This document shows, one piece after another, positions 52,670 through 61,928 of a DNA stretch of 64,000 nucleotides. Position 1 is the first letter of the stretch. Each line of letters starts with the position of its first letter. The DNA comes from Chryseobacterium viscerum (GTDB lineage: Bacteria > Bacteroidota > Bacteroidia > Flavobacteriales > Weeksellaceae). Made by a program: the position numbers and the translations under genes. The notes beneath the pieces are model-generated. The model did not search any database, was not told the DNA's origin, and was given only the letters and a program-made list of their open reading frames with translations. The stretch is taken from NCBI RefSeq assembly GCF_002899945.2, contig NZ_PPEG02000001.1, forward strand, positions 124,001 through 188,000, read 5' to 3'.

Positions 52670-55600
52670 ATGAAACTTTACGATAAGAAAATACAACTAT
52701 TTTCATCATTCATTCTGTCCTTATTTTCGGTATTTGGTTTTTCACAGACCATACTGTATCAGGCAGAAACTAGTGCCCGTACTGTTCAGGATCCGCAGAC
52801 AGTGGTCATGACACAAGGATTTCATGCTAAGGCATCTATTTCAAATCCTTTCGTTGCCAAAATAGGCCCTGCTACGGAAAACCCAGGCGGAGGGCCAACT
52901 GATTCAAATGCAGGGGCAACTAATCCATCGGGAACGATAGCCCCAGATGGAAAGAGTTTTCATGACAGTAAAGGAAATATTGAAGTAACAGGAGCTGGGC
53001 AACTACAATTCACCCTACCAATTGCTCTGCCGCCAGGAATTAAAAATGTTTCCCCCAACATGAGCTTAATCTATTTGAGTAATTCAGGAAACGGAATTTT
53101 AGGATATGGCTGGACAATCTCGGGAATCACAACTATTTCTAGAAGTGGGAAGAATATAGAAAAAGATGGGGAGCTAACCAATGTAAAACTAGACTATTCA
53201 GATTATTACAGCTTCAATGGGCAAAGGTTAATCTTAAAGTCCGGAGAATATGGTAAGGATGGAGCGGAATATGTTACTGAGAAATATTCCAATATTAAAA
53301 TTAAGTCCATTGGATCAGTTACAGGACAGGCATGGCAAGGTCCTGAATACTGGGAAGTGACTTTTGAGGACGGTTCTCAGGCTTGGTATGGAGGAACAAT
53401 TTCAGGAAATAGTTCTTCGAAAACTCCTATAGAATATAATATTGTAAAATGGAAGGATGCACAGGGTAATTATATATTGTACAATTATGTACAAACCAAA
53501 AATGTCGCTTCTGTTTCCAATATCAAATGGGGAGGTAACGAAAATTTAAATACCCCCGCTATTAATGAAATTATATTTAATTATCTTACAAGAAATTTAT
53601 CTGAGCAGTATTATGTCAGCGGAATTGCATTGATTCAAGACAGGATATTGGATAATGTTGTTGTAAAAACGAACAACAATCTCTATAAAAAATACACTAT
53701 TGAATACGGCAGCAATGGTACAAGCTACCAGTTTGTCAATAAAATTACAGAATATAATTCCGAAGGAGCTGCTGCCAATCCGATAGCATTTGAATACCCT
53801 CAGCCTATACCATCTTCTGTGGATCTTGATTACTTGCAAAATGATGATCCGTTTAGTGGAGTAAAATTAACAGGAGACTTCAATGGAGATTCTTATATAG
53901 ATTTTGTTATGTCGAATGGCACTGTGAAATTAGGAGCATTCAATAACGATACATTTACGACAATTACAACAAATAAGTATTTTGAAAACAATGCAAAGGT
54001 AGTAAACACTTTACTGGATGAGGAGGGTCAAGTATATAACGGAAATGGAATTGTCCAGTATGTAGGAGGAAAAATTATAGGATATATTTTTAGGAATAAT
54101 ACTTTTGTCAAAGTATTTGAAAAGTTTGTGTATGATGAATCAACCTGTGAAAAAAGTAATTATCCTCCACCTGCTGGCTGTAAAATGCTATCTCCCAGAT
54201 TAAATGAAGGGGATCTTAATGGAGATGGTATTTCAGATCTATTTTTCACATTAGAAAAGGAAGTTTGTCAGTGGACTTATGATCCTAACTGCGTCAATAA
54301 AACACCCGATGACACTACTAATCGTCCTCCTCCATGCAGCATACTTGAATGCAATACTTATCAAGTAGGAAATTTCATTGTTGATTTAAAAAATCAAAAC
54401 AATCCGGTATCTACCTATACGATTGATTCAGGAATTAATGAGAGTACTCTTTATGACCAGCAATATATGGATATAGACGGTGACGGAAAAGTGGAGATTA
54501 TTAATGTTTCCAATAATGATTACAAGGTATTTGAATTTGTAAAAACAGCTCCGAATCAATATCTGAAGAAGATCAGGTTTACAAGCAGTTTAGTCGAAAC
54601 CAAAGACCCCGAATTTCCAGTATTATTTGGTGACTTTAATGGAGATGGAAAATTGGACTTTACCATTCCTGTTACAGATACAGCTATTGGTAAACCAGAT
54701 AACTGGAGATTCTATATAGGAACAGGAACAGGATTCAATAATTTCCTTAAAGTAGAGTTCTTTTCATACAGAAAACGTCAGACAGAGACTACGGGCAATT
54801 ATAATAAATTTGCCAAACAATACTTTTTTGCCATTGCTGATATGAATAAAGATGGAAAATCTGATGTTATTCAGGTTTTCTCTTATAACCAGATCAATAA
54901 TTATAACCAAAATTACAGGGATTTTGGATATGCTATAAGTACAAGGCTAGCCAATGGCTCTGCCTCTGACGGGACACTAAATTTCCAACCCATACCCACC
55001 TTTCTAAGCCCAACGTATCAAATACAGGATATTCAAGATCTGACATTGTTTACTCCTTTGACTAATCCAATAAAAGCAAATAATAACTATTATAATGTAT
55101 TCTTATATTGGAAACAGCATCTGCATAGGATAAAAGCACCATCTCCACTTTCAGAGCTGGCAAGGATTAAATCCATTAATCAGGGAAATGGGAGTATTAT
55201 AACGGGAATTAGTTACGCAGAAGCAGTTTCTAATGGAACTAATATTTATAAGAAAGTTAAGAAAGAGCTATATCCTTATTTTTCATTAGAAAGAATAGAT
55301 CAGACATTCCTCGTTTCACAGCTTCAACAGGCAGGTAGAAAACAAGATTTCAGATACAAGGGAATGACGGGACATCTGCAAGGGAGAGGAAGTATCGGGT
55401 ATCACCAGATGGCACGCTCTTCATGGTATGCAGATGGTTTTGAAAACACGAAAATATGGAGCGGTGTTGAAATGGATGCCCAAAAATTTGGTCAGCCTGT
55501 AAAAGAATGGTCAATCAGAACTAATGACGAAAACCTGGTCTTCCCAACAGAGTTATCAGTCAATAATACTCAATTATTATCATTTAAGCAAAGTAATTAT

Positions 55601-58600
55601 ACTATTCAACAATTGTCTAACAAAGTTGATGTAATTCTTCCTGAAACCATTATTGAAAAAGATTTCCTAAAAAATATTACTTTAACAAAATCAGCAACTT
55701 ATGACAATTACTATTTACCAGCCTCAACTCAGCTTAATGTAAATGATAATTTTTCAATAATAAATACCACTTTTGAATACATTCATAATCCGGCAGGCAC
55801 AGGTTCTAATTATTACATTGGTCGCCCAAAATCTAAAACTACGGTAAATCAAGCTTATGGTGATACTAAATCTGCTAAAGAAGAATATGTATATGAAAAT
55901 AATCTTTTAAAGACTCTTAAAACATGGAACAGAGATAACACTGAATATTTACAAGAAATTTATACTTATGACGGATATGGAAATATTACTCAAAAAATTA
56001 TCAGTAACAGTGTAGATTCTCAAACACAGACTAGTACCTCTAAATATGAATCTACAGGAAGGTTTGTTGAAAAGAATACTGATAATTTAGGATTAATAAC
56101 CAATTATACCTATAATGATAGGGGGCAAATCCTTAACCAGACTGATCCGTTGGGCAATAAGCTTACCAACACCTATGATGGTTGGGGTAAACTTTTAACT
56201 TCCAAAACTAATTTAGGAGGTACAACCACTTATACATATGATAGAGATAATAATTCCAATATTATTGTTACCCAGTATGATCCGGATGGAGATATAGCGA
56301 AAAAGTTCACCAATAAACTAGGTCAGAATTATAAAACTTCTACCAAAGCATTTGGACAAGGACAATATGTATCTCAGGAAATTCAATATGATATATTGGG
56401 CAGAAAACTTAAAGAATCCGAGCCTTATTTTGAAGGACAAAGTGCCTCCCAATGGAATACTATTACCTACGATGATACTGTATATCCTGCCAAAGGAACA
56501 GCTGCTGCGTTTAATGGTAAGAAAGTGGAGACCTCTGTTTCCGGCTTAACAACAATGGTAAAAGAGTTGAACGGTTATGGAAGAACCACTTCAAAAACAA
56601 TAGATGCGCTTAATAATGTAATTTCCAGCACAGATAAAGGAGGAACGATTCAATTCACCTACAATGCTGCCGGAGAACAGATAAAAGCACAGTATGCGGA
56701 AAATATTGTTACAACCAAATATGATGCGTGGGGAAGAAAATCTGAGTTCAATGATCCTTCTAACGGATTATATAAATATGAATATGATCCTTTCGGACAA
56801 GCTAAAAAAATTATCAGCCCGAAAGGAACCAAAGAATATACATATAATTCTTTAGGGCAAATGATTTCTCACACGGAAATTTCAACCACAGACGGAGGAC
56901 AAGCTACTAATAAAACAATTTCATATTCTTATGATAATAAAGGTAGAGTGATTTCAAAAAGTGGAACATCTAAAGGAAAATCTTATAACTCAAATGTTTC
57001 GTATGATCTACAGGGAAGATTACTATCTTCGTCTGAAAGCAACAATGGTAAGTATTATATACAAAAAGGTATTACTTATGATGATAAAGCAAGGGTAATT
57101 TCTTACGAAAAACAATTATATTCTTCCGGTGTTTTGACCAAAGTTACCGTAGAAAATGCATATAGTTCATGGAATGGAGAGCCTTATCAGGTAAAAGACA
57201 AAACTTCAGGGAAAATATTATGGGAACTTCAGGAAACCAATTCAAAAGGTCAGGTGCTAAGTGCAAAATTGGGAGCGGCAAATGTTAATAATACCTATGA
57301 TGCCAATGGCTTCTTAACGAATGTTAATCATTCTTCACAGGTAAAACCAAGTATTCTACAACTTTCTTACTCTTTTGATGCCATTAAAAATGAATTAAAG
57401 AGCAGAACAACAGGCGGAGATTTTAATATCGTGGAATCCTTCGATTATGATGATAATAACCGATTAGTAAACTGGACAAATCCGGTAACAGGAATTAAAC
57501 CATCCACCAATAGAAATGTCTATGACATTAAAGGCAGAATCATGGAAAACGATCAGGTGGGAACGATGAAGTATGAAAACTCTGCTAAGATTTATCAGAC
57601 AACAGGAATGACCCTGAATGCAACAGGGGCTCAAAATTATAATAATGATTTAATCCAGAGTATTGCTTACAATGAAAACAACGATCCGGTATTCATTGAT
57701 GGAATGAAAGGAGATATTTCCTTCCAGTATGGACTCACAAGCATGAGGCAAAGAGTAACCTATGGGGGCAATTTCAGTATTGATGGAGAAGGAAAATTTA
57801 CCAAATTCTACAGTGAAGACGGAAGCTTTGAAGTTGTAAAAGATAACACAACTGGAAAAGAAAAACACGTTCTCTATATTGGGGGAAGCCCATATGAGAG
57901 CAGTATTATTTATCTTAAAAATTATAATGAAACTGATGGTTCTTATAAGTTCTTACATAAAGATTATATAGGAAGTATTTTAGCGATCAGTGATGAAGCA
58001 GGAAACAAATTAGAGCAGAGACACTTTGATGCATGGGGTAATTTCACTCATCTACAAATAGGAAACGGAGCCATTATTGCCGATAAAAATACAATTGATA
58101 ATGCTTCGTTATTAATAGAAAGAGGATACACAAGCCATGAGCATTTTGCAGAAGTAGGCATCATTCACATGAATGGAAGATTGTATGATCCGTTACTGAG
58201 AAGATTCTTAAATGCTGATGAAAATATACAAGATCCTACGAATACACAGAATTACAATAAATATGGGTATGTAATGAATAATCCGCTGATGTTTAATGAT
58301 CCTAATGGAGAATGTTTTGTACCTTTATTTGGTGTACTGGTAGCATCATGGGTAGCAGGAGCTGTTGTAGGAACAATGGTAGCCGCAGGAATGTATATCT
58401 TGAAATCTTTGGTAAGTGGCACATGGTCTTGGGGAGGTTTTGCCAGAAGCTTACTTTTAGGAGCTGTAACAGGTGCTGCAACAGGAGGACTGACCGGAGG
58501 ACTGTCAGCCAGTGGCTTCCAGGGAGCTGTTATTGTGGGTAGTATGAATGGTGCTATTAGTGGAGGTATAGATGCTCTGTTTAATGGAGAGAATTTCTTT

Positions 58601-59311
58601 ACAGGAATGTACAGAGGAGCTATTTTCGGGGCTGCCACTGCGGGAATAATAAGTGGGATTAGCTGGGTAGTAAATCAACTGAATACCAGAACAGTAAGAT
58701 TTTATTTGGAAGATAATGAAGTAAATACATTAGAGTCAGGCACTCCAGTAGGTAACAGAAGTTATGCAAGAGATTTATATGAAAAATTTGGTGTTCAAGA
58801 CGCATTAAATAAAAATTCAATATATAATGATGCTTCGCGTCTTGGTGGTAAAATGACTTCTGATGGAGCTATAGAATATACATACAAGGGCAAAATAATT
58901 AAAGCATTGGGAGTTACAGATGCAAGAATAGATCAACACGGAAAACGTGTTGGAAAAATAAGAATGTATCTTTCTAATAAAGCATTTGCGAGTAGAGAGC
59001 AATTATCTTTTGTTATGCAACACGAACTTAATCATGTGAGAATAGCAAATGCAGGACTCTATAATATTTCTGAACAATCTATAAAATTAACAAGTAAAAT
59101 TGCTCAAAAATATAGTGACTTACTTGAAAATGTAGGGCATTATCATATTCAAGAATCTGGAGCCAGTTTCTTAGAAAATAATGGGTGGCATACTATTAAA
59201 AGTTCTGTACCTAGTGAAGTTTTTAATACTGCTAATTTTCAAATGGCAAATGAACAGATATGGAAATTACTACAAGGTACAGATAAAACTATAAATATTA
59301 ATTTTAAATAA
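52670..59311 (+). CDS. Giant SpvB/RHS-repeat toxin with zincin-like C-terminal tip
   Basis: A 2213-residue secreted polymorphic toxin. A signal peptide ends near residue 26; a SpvB-like N-terminal domain (about 100-175) has VTGAGQLQFTLPIALPPGI and SGNGILGYGWTISGI. FG-GAP/VCBS-like repeats follow with DFNGDSYID, DLNGDGISD, DIDGDGKVE, DFNGDGKLD and DMNKDGKSD. YD/RHS repeats continue to the core marker GRLYDPLLRRFLNADEN at about 1830 and MNNPLMFNDPNGE at 1865-1880. A Gly/Ala-rich hydrophobic linker precedes the tip (about 2000-2213), which has HELNH (2118-2122) in FVMQHELNHVRIANAG, a zinc metallopeptidase-like site. The RHS shell encapsulates the tip until delivery. A candidate immunity gene follows. 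Confidence 0.88.
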   Translation: MKLYDKKIQLFSSFILSLFSVFGFSQTILYQAETSARTVQDPQTVVMTQGFHAKASISNPFVAKIGPATENPGGGPTDSNAGATNPSGTIAPDGKSFHDSKGNIEVTGAGQLQFTLPIALPPGIKNVSPNMSLIYLSNSGNGILGYGWTISGITTISRSGKNIEKDGELTNVKLDYSDYYSFNGQRLILKSGEYGKDGAEYVTEKYSNIKIKSIGSVTGQAWQGPEYWEVTFEDGSQAWYGGTISGNSSSKTPIEYNIVKWKDAQGNYILYNYVQTKNVASVSNIKWGGNENLNTPAINEIIFNYLTRNLSEQYYVSGIALIQDRILDNVVVKTNNNLYKKYTIEYGSNGTSYQFVNKITEYNSEGAAANPIAFEYPQPIPSSVDLDYLQNDDPFSGVKLTGDFNGDSYIDFVMSNGTVKLGAFNNDTFTTITTNKYFENNAKVVNTLLDEEGQVYNGNGIVQYVGGKIIGYIFRNNTFVKVFEKFVYDESTCEKSNYPPPAGCKMLSPRLNEGDLNGDGISDLFFTLEKEVCQWTYDPNCVNKTPDDTTNRPPPCSILECNTYQVGNFIVDLKNQNNPVSTYTIDSGINESTLYDQQYMDIDGDGKVEIINVSNNDYKVFEFVKTAPNQYLKKIRFTSSLVETKDPEFPVLFGDFNGDGKLDFTIPVTDTAIGKPDNWRFYIGTGTGFNNFLKVEFFSYRKRQTETTGNYNKFAKQYFFAIADMNKDGKSDVIQVFSYNQINNYNQNYRDFGYAISTRLANGSASDGTLNFQPIPTFLSPTYQIQDIQDLTLFTPLTNPIKANNNYYNVFLYWKQHLHRIKAPSPLSELARIKSINQGNGSIITGISYAEAVSNGTNIYKKVKKELYPYFSLERIDQTFLVSQLQQAGRKQDFRYKGMTGHLQGRGSIGYHQMARSSWYADGFENTKIWSGVEMDAQKFGQPVKEWSIRTNDENLVFPTELSVNNTQLLSFKQSNYTIQQLSNKVDVILPETIIEKDFLKNITLTKSATYDNYYLPASTQLNVNDNFSIINTTFEYIHNPAGTGSNYYIGRPKSKTTVNQAYGDTKSAKEEYVYENNLLKTLKTWNRDNTEYLQEIYTYDGYGNITQKIISNSVDSQTQTSTSKYESTGRFVEKNTDNLGLITNYTYNDRGQILNQTDPLGNKLTNTYDGWGKLLTSKTNLGGTTTYTYDRDNNSNIIVTQYDPDGDIAKKFTNKLGQNYKTSTKAFGQGQYVSQEIQYDILGRKLKESEPYFEGQSASQWNTITYDDTVYPAKGTAAAFNGKKVETSVSGLTTMVKELNGYGRTTSKTIDALNNVISSTDKGGTIQFTYNAAGEQIKAQYAENIVTTKYDAWGRKSEFNDPSNGLYKYEYDPFGQAKKIISPKGTKEYTYNSLGQMISHTEISTTDGGQATNKTISYSYDNKGRVISKSGTSKGKSYNSNVSYDLQGRLLSSSESNNGKYYIQKGITYDDKARVISYEKQLYSSGVLTKVTVENAYSSWNGEPYQVKDKTSGKILWELQETNSKGQVLSAKLGAANVNNTYDANGFLTNVNHSSQVKPSILQLSYSFDAIKNELKSRTTGGDFNIVESFDYDDNNRLVNWTNPVTGIKPSTNRNVYDIKGRIMENDQVGTMKYENSAKIYQTTGMTLNATGAQNYNNDLIQSIAYNENNDPVFIDGMKGDISFQYGLTSMRQRVTYGGNFSIDGEGKFTKFYSEDGSFEVVKDNTTGKEKHVLYIGGSPYESSIIYLKNYNETDGSYKFLHKDYIGSILAISDEAGNKLEQRHFDAWGNFTHLQIGNGAIIADKNTIDNASLLIERGYTSHEHFAEVGIIHMNGRLYDPLLRRFLNADENIQDPTNTQNYNKYGYVMNNPLMFNDPNGECFVPLFGVLVASWVAGAVVGTMVAAGMYILKSLVSGTWSWGGFARSLLLGAVTGAATGGLTGGLSASGFQGAVIVGSMNGAISGGIDALFNGENFFTGMYRGAIFGAATAGIISGISWVVNQLNTRTVRFYLEDNEVNTLESGTPVGNRSYARDLYEKFGVQDALNKNSIYNDASRLGGKMTSDGAIEYTYKGKIIKALGVTDARIDQHGKRVGKIRMYLSNKAFASREQLSFVMQHELNHVRIANAGLYNISEQSIKLTSKIAQKYSDLLENVGHYHIQESGASFLENNGWHTIKSSVPSEVFNTANFQMANEQIWKLLQGTDKTININFK

Positions 59312-59313
59312 TC

Positions 59314-59739
59314 ATGCGTATATTTTCAATTTTCTTCCTATTACTTGTGTTATCATGTAATAATAATGAAGATTTTATTAATAAAGTTATTGATAAAAAT
59401 AAAATTTCAATTATTAACGTAGAACAAAAACCTATATCACAAACGGAAGTATTATCAGAATTTGATAATACATTTCTCAAAAAATATAATTTTTCAGAAA
59501 AAGAAAAGAATAAGGATACATTACTGAAAATTTCCAAGATAATTTCTACAGTATCTAATGACAAAAGGGAATTTACAAAAATTTCATTACCTATTTATTC
59601 AAAGGATAACAAGTTTTGTCTGCTGCAAATTATTAGTTTTACACAAAAGACAGGTTATTCAAATACCATATATCTTTTTAAAAACAATAAAAACATTTGG
59701 ATTACTGAAAATAAATTTGACAGTAAACTCTTTAATTAA
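59314..59739 (+). CDS. Candidate immunity lipoprotein for the RHS toxin
   Basis: A 141-residue lipoprotein: signal peptide MRIFSIFFLLLVLSCNNN, lipobox Cys at about 15. The mature domain is Lys/Ile/Phe-rich with the beta strands expected for a small binding protein. It starts 2 bp after the RHS stop, the standard position for immunity. A periplasmic immunity protein would suit a toxin acting in the envelope, such as the zincin-like tip. The role is inference from position. Confidence 0.7.
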   Translation: MRIFSIFFLLLVLSCNNNEDFINKVIDKNKISIINVEQKPISQTEVLSEFDNTFLKKYNFSEKEKNKDTLLKISKIISTVSNDKREFTKISLPIYSKDNKFCLLQIISFTQKTGYSNTIYLFKNNKNIWITENKFDSKLFN

Positions 59740-59751
59740 TGGAGGTAGGCA

Positions 59752-59961
59752 GTAGCCGCAGGAATGTATATCTTGAAATCTTTGGTAAGCGGCACATGGT
59801 CATGGGGTGATTTTACCAGAAGCTTATTGACAGGAGCCATCACAGCCGCTGGTGCAGAAGAATTAACTGGAAAAATTTCAGCCAGTTGCTTTCAAGGAGC
59901 TGTCATTGGGCGAGCTGTTGCAACATTAAATAAGGGGATTAATCAATTATTTAATCATCCA
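59752..59961 (+). pseudogene. Orphan RHS C-terminal fragment
   Basis: Nucleotides from 59752 match the RHS gene from 58379 (GTAGCCGCAGGAATG onward) through the Gly/Ala-rich linker; the protein MYILKSLVSGTWSWGDFTRS matches MYILKSLVSGTWSWGGFARS. It has no upstream RHS core and no toxin domain and runs straight into an immunity-like sequence. This is a displaced old toxin tip left by cassette exchange. Confidence 0.8.
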
Positions 59962-60294
59962 ATGGAAAATAAAAAACTAGAATTAAAAAAAGCAGATATT
60001 CAAAAACTTATTGAAGCTTTACTTAGTGAGCTGGAAAAATTAAATGATTCAACCTCTTTTGCTTTTGATAATGATTTATATTGGAATATTACTAATGAAG
60101 AATTATACGACCCATATAAGGATCCTAAAGAATTGACAATGGGAAGCTTAATTGAGGATTGGGAATTTTTGCAAAAAGTTTTAGATGGAAAGCGAGAGAT
60201 AATAGATTATGATTTATATAAAATCGCATCTCTTCTAAGATTTCTAGGAAAAAGTATGATTATTACAAAAGCACAGAATATAGGTGACTCTTAA
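59962..60294 (+). CDS. Orphan immunity-like protein
   Basis: A 110-residue acidic protein from ATG at 59962 (MENKKLELKKADIQK), in frame with the upstream RHS fragment, so it may be translated as a 176-residue fusion from 59764. Helices dominate; DNDLYWNITNEELYD and GSLIEDWEFLQKVL are notable segments. I recognise no named family, but its position after an RHS fragment marks it as the immunity gene of a lost toxin tip. Confidence 0.65.
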   Translation: MENKKLELKKADIQKLIEALLSELEKLNDSTSFAFDNDLYWNITNEELYDPYKDPKELTMGSLIEDWEFLQKVLDGKREIIDYDLYKIASLLRFLGKSMIITKAQNIGDS

Positions 60295-60319
60295 TCTGCA
60301 AAAAAATAATTTTAAAAAC

Positions 60320-60353
60320 AAAAACCGTTGCTTTTTTAGCAACGGTTTTTTTA
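60320..60353 (+). terminator. Terminator of the RHS locus
   Basis: AAAAACCGTTGCT / AGCAACGGTTTTT stem of 13 bp with a T loop, followed by T. It ends the toxin operon. Confidence 0.85.
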
Positions 60354-60359
60354 ATAAAA

Positions 60360-60381
60360 AGCCACCGCAAAAGCAGTGGCT
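60360..60381 (-). terminator. Terminator of the SusC/SusD operon
   Basis: AGCCAC / GTGGCT stem around CGCAAAAGCA. On the minus strand a T-run follows. It lies 36 bp after the SusD stop. Confidence 0.7.
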
Positions 60382-60416
60382 AAAAATCAATCTAATTATA
60401 AACTATGGACTGTATC

Positions 60417-61910
60417 TTATAAATTCGGGTTGTTTTCAGATTCTCTCTGTGGGATACTGAATAAATAATAGTTGCTGTTCGGTACAAAAGCAGATTTATC
60501 AGGAAAATCAAGAACAGAATGTCCTTTACCGTCTACAGTTTTCACGGTACCGTCCGGCGTCGTTATCTGAACTTTTATCGGTTTACCATCTGCATCTACA
60601 AATGGTTTTCTTACCACTGTCCCCTGCGTTCTGATAATATCTGAAAGGGAGAATCCTTCTCCGAACAATTCTTTTCTTCTTTCGATTAAAACGGCAGCGA
60701 TCACATTATTTTGCGCTAATGAACCATTATAAATATTGGCATTTCTTGCTGATTTCAACTGATTCAGAACAGCTACTGCCTGAGAGACATTTCCGTTTCT
60801 GGCTTCGGCTTCAGCTTCGATCAGATACATTTCTGCAGCTCTCATGTACACGATATCGGCAATAAGGGTTGGTTTAAATTTAAACTTAGCATACCTCAGC
60901 AACCCTTCTCTTCCTTTCTGTCCATCCCATGAAAACAGCTGGGATCTGATGTCATTCGTATCAAAAAGATCTTTAAAATAAGGGTCTGCCATAAAGCTGT
61001 AATAATAACTTCCTGACGAAGACACATCCAGATAATGGAATGCATAACTTGCATCAGATTGTTCCTGAGTCTGCCCATGCCCCCAGATCCATTCTGCATT
61101 GTTGATATCATTAAAACCATCTTTATATTTTTCCGGCGCCATCAGAGGAAAACCTTCTCTGGCAATTTTTGCAGAAGCTGATGCTTTGCTCCATTCGCCG
61201 GTATTCAGATAGGTTCTTGCTAAAAGCCCGTTCACTACAGCACGGTTGATCTTATCCTTATTATTTCTTGTATAACTTTTCAACAGGTTATCAGCATCTG
61301 TAAGGTCACTTTTTATTAAAGTATAAATTTCCTCAAGGCTTGCTCTTTTCTTCCCTACTGTACTCGTTGTAGAAGGTTCAGTATAAATAGGAGCCGTTAA
61401 AGCTGTTTTGTCTTTAAGATAACCGAACTGATAAAAACTCGCCAGGTTCAGATAACAGAAAGCACGTAACGCCTTTGCCTGCCCTTTCACCTGATTCTTT
61501 TTCTCCTGGCTGCCTTCAGTCCCATCTATTCTTGTAATAACATTGTTCATATTATTGATGGTAGAATACAGCATTGTCCAGATAAACAAAGGACGGCTTG
61601 CTGTACTGTTCACCATTTCTGTGAAAGCATAAGTAGAACTAAAACCATATTTATTGGTCAATACTGCCACATCGCTTCCCATCGCATCACTGGCTCTTAA
61701 AACCGTGGAGTAGCCGATATTGGCAAAGGTAGTTCCGTCATTATTAAATTTTGCCCAGGTACCATTTACTACAGTTTCAGCACTTTCCGCTGTTTTGAAA
61801 ACTTCCACACTGCTAGCCTGATCGGTTGGAGCGGTATCCAAGTCATTTTCACAGCTTGTCAGCGACAAAAATCCGATGAGCGCAAACGAGAGATATATTA
61901 ATTTTTTCAT
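60417..61910 (-). CDS. RagB/SusD-family nutrient-binding lipoprotein
   Basis: A 497-residue outer-membrane lipoprotein (lipobox SLTSCEND). SusD-like TPR helices include KGQAKALRAFCYLNLASFYQFGYL, NGLLARTYLNTGEWSKAS and IVYMRAAEMYLIEAEAEARNGN. The C-terminal IPQRESENNPNL is the family's usual ending. It caps the SusC barrel to bind oligosaccharide or peptide. It lies 18 bp after the SusC gene. The substrate is unknown, and no glycoside hydrolase is in view. Confidence 0.93.
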   Translation of the reverse strand: MKKLIYLSFALIGFLSLTSCENDLDTAPTDQASSVEVFKTAESAETVVNGTWAKFNNDGTTFANIGYSTVLRASDAMGSDVAVLTNKYGFSSTYAFTEMVNSTASRPLFIWTMLYSTINNMNNVITRIDGTEGSQEKKNQVKGQAKALRAFCYLNLASFYQFGYLKDKTALTAPIYTEPSTTSTVGKKRASLEEIYTLIKSDLTDADNLLKSYTRNNKDKINRAVVNGLLARTYLNTGEWSKASASAKIAREGFPLMAPEKYKDGFNDINNAEWIWGHGQTQEQSDASYAFHYLDVSSSGSYYYSFMADPYFKDLFDTNDIRSQLFSWDGQKGREGLLRYAKFKFKPTLIADIVYMRAAEMYLIEAEAEARNGNVSQAVAVLNQLKSARNANIYNGSLAQNNVIAAVLIERRKELFGEGFSLSDIIRTQGTVVRKPFVDADGKPIKVQITTPDGTVKTVDGKGHSVLDFPDKSAFVPNSNYYLFSIPQRESENNPNL

Positions 61911-61928
61911 TGTTTCAATTTTAAAAGG

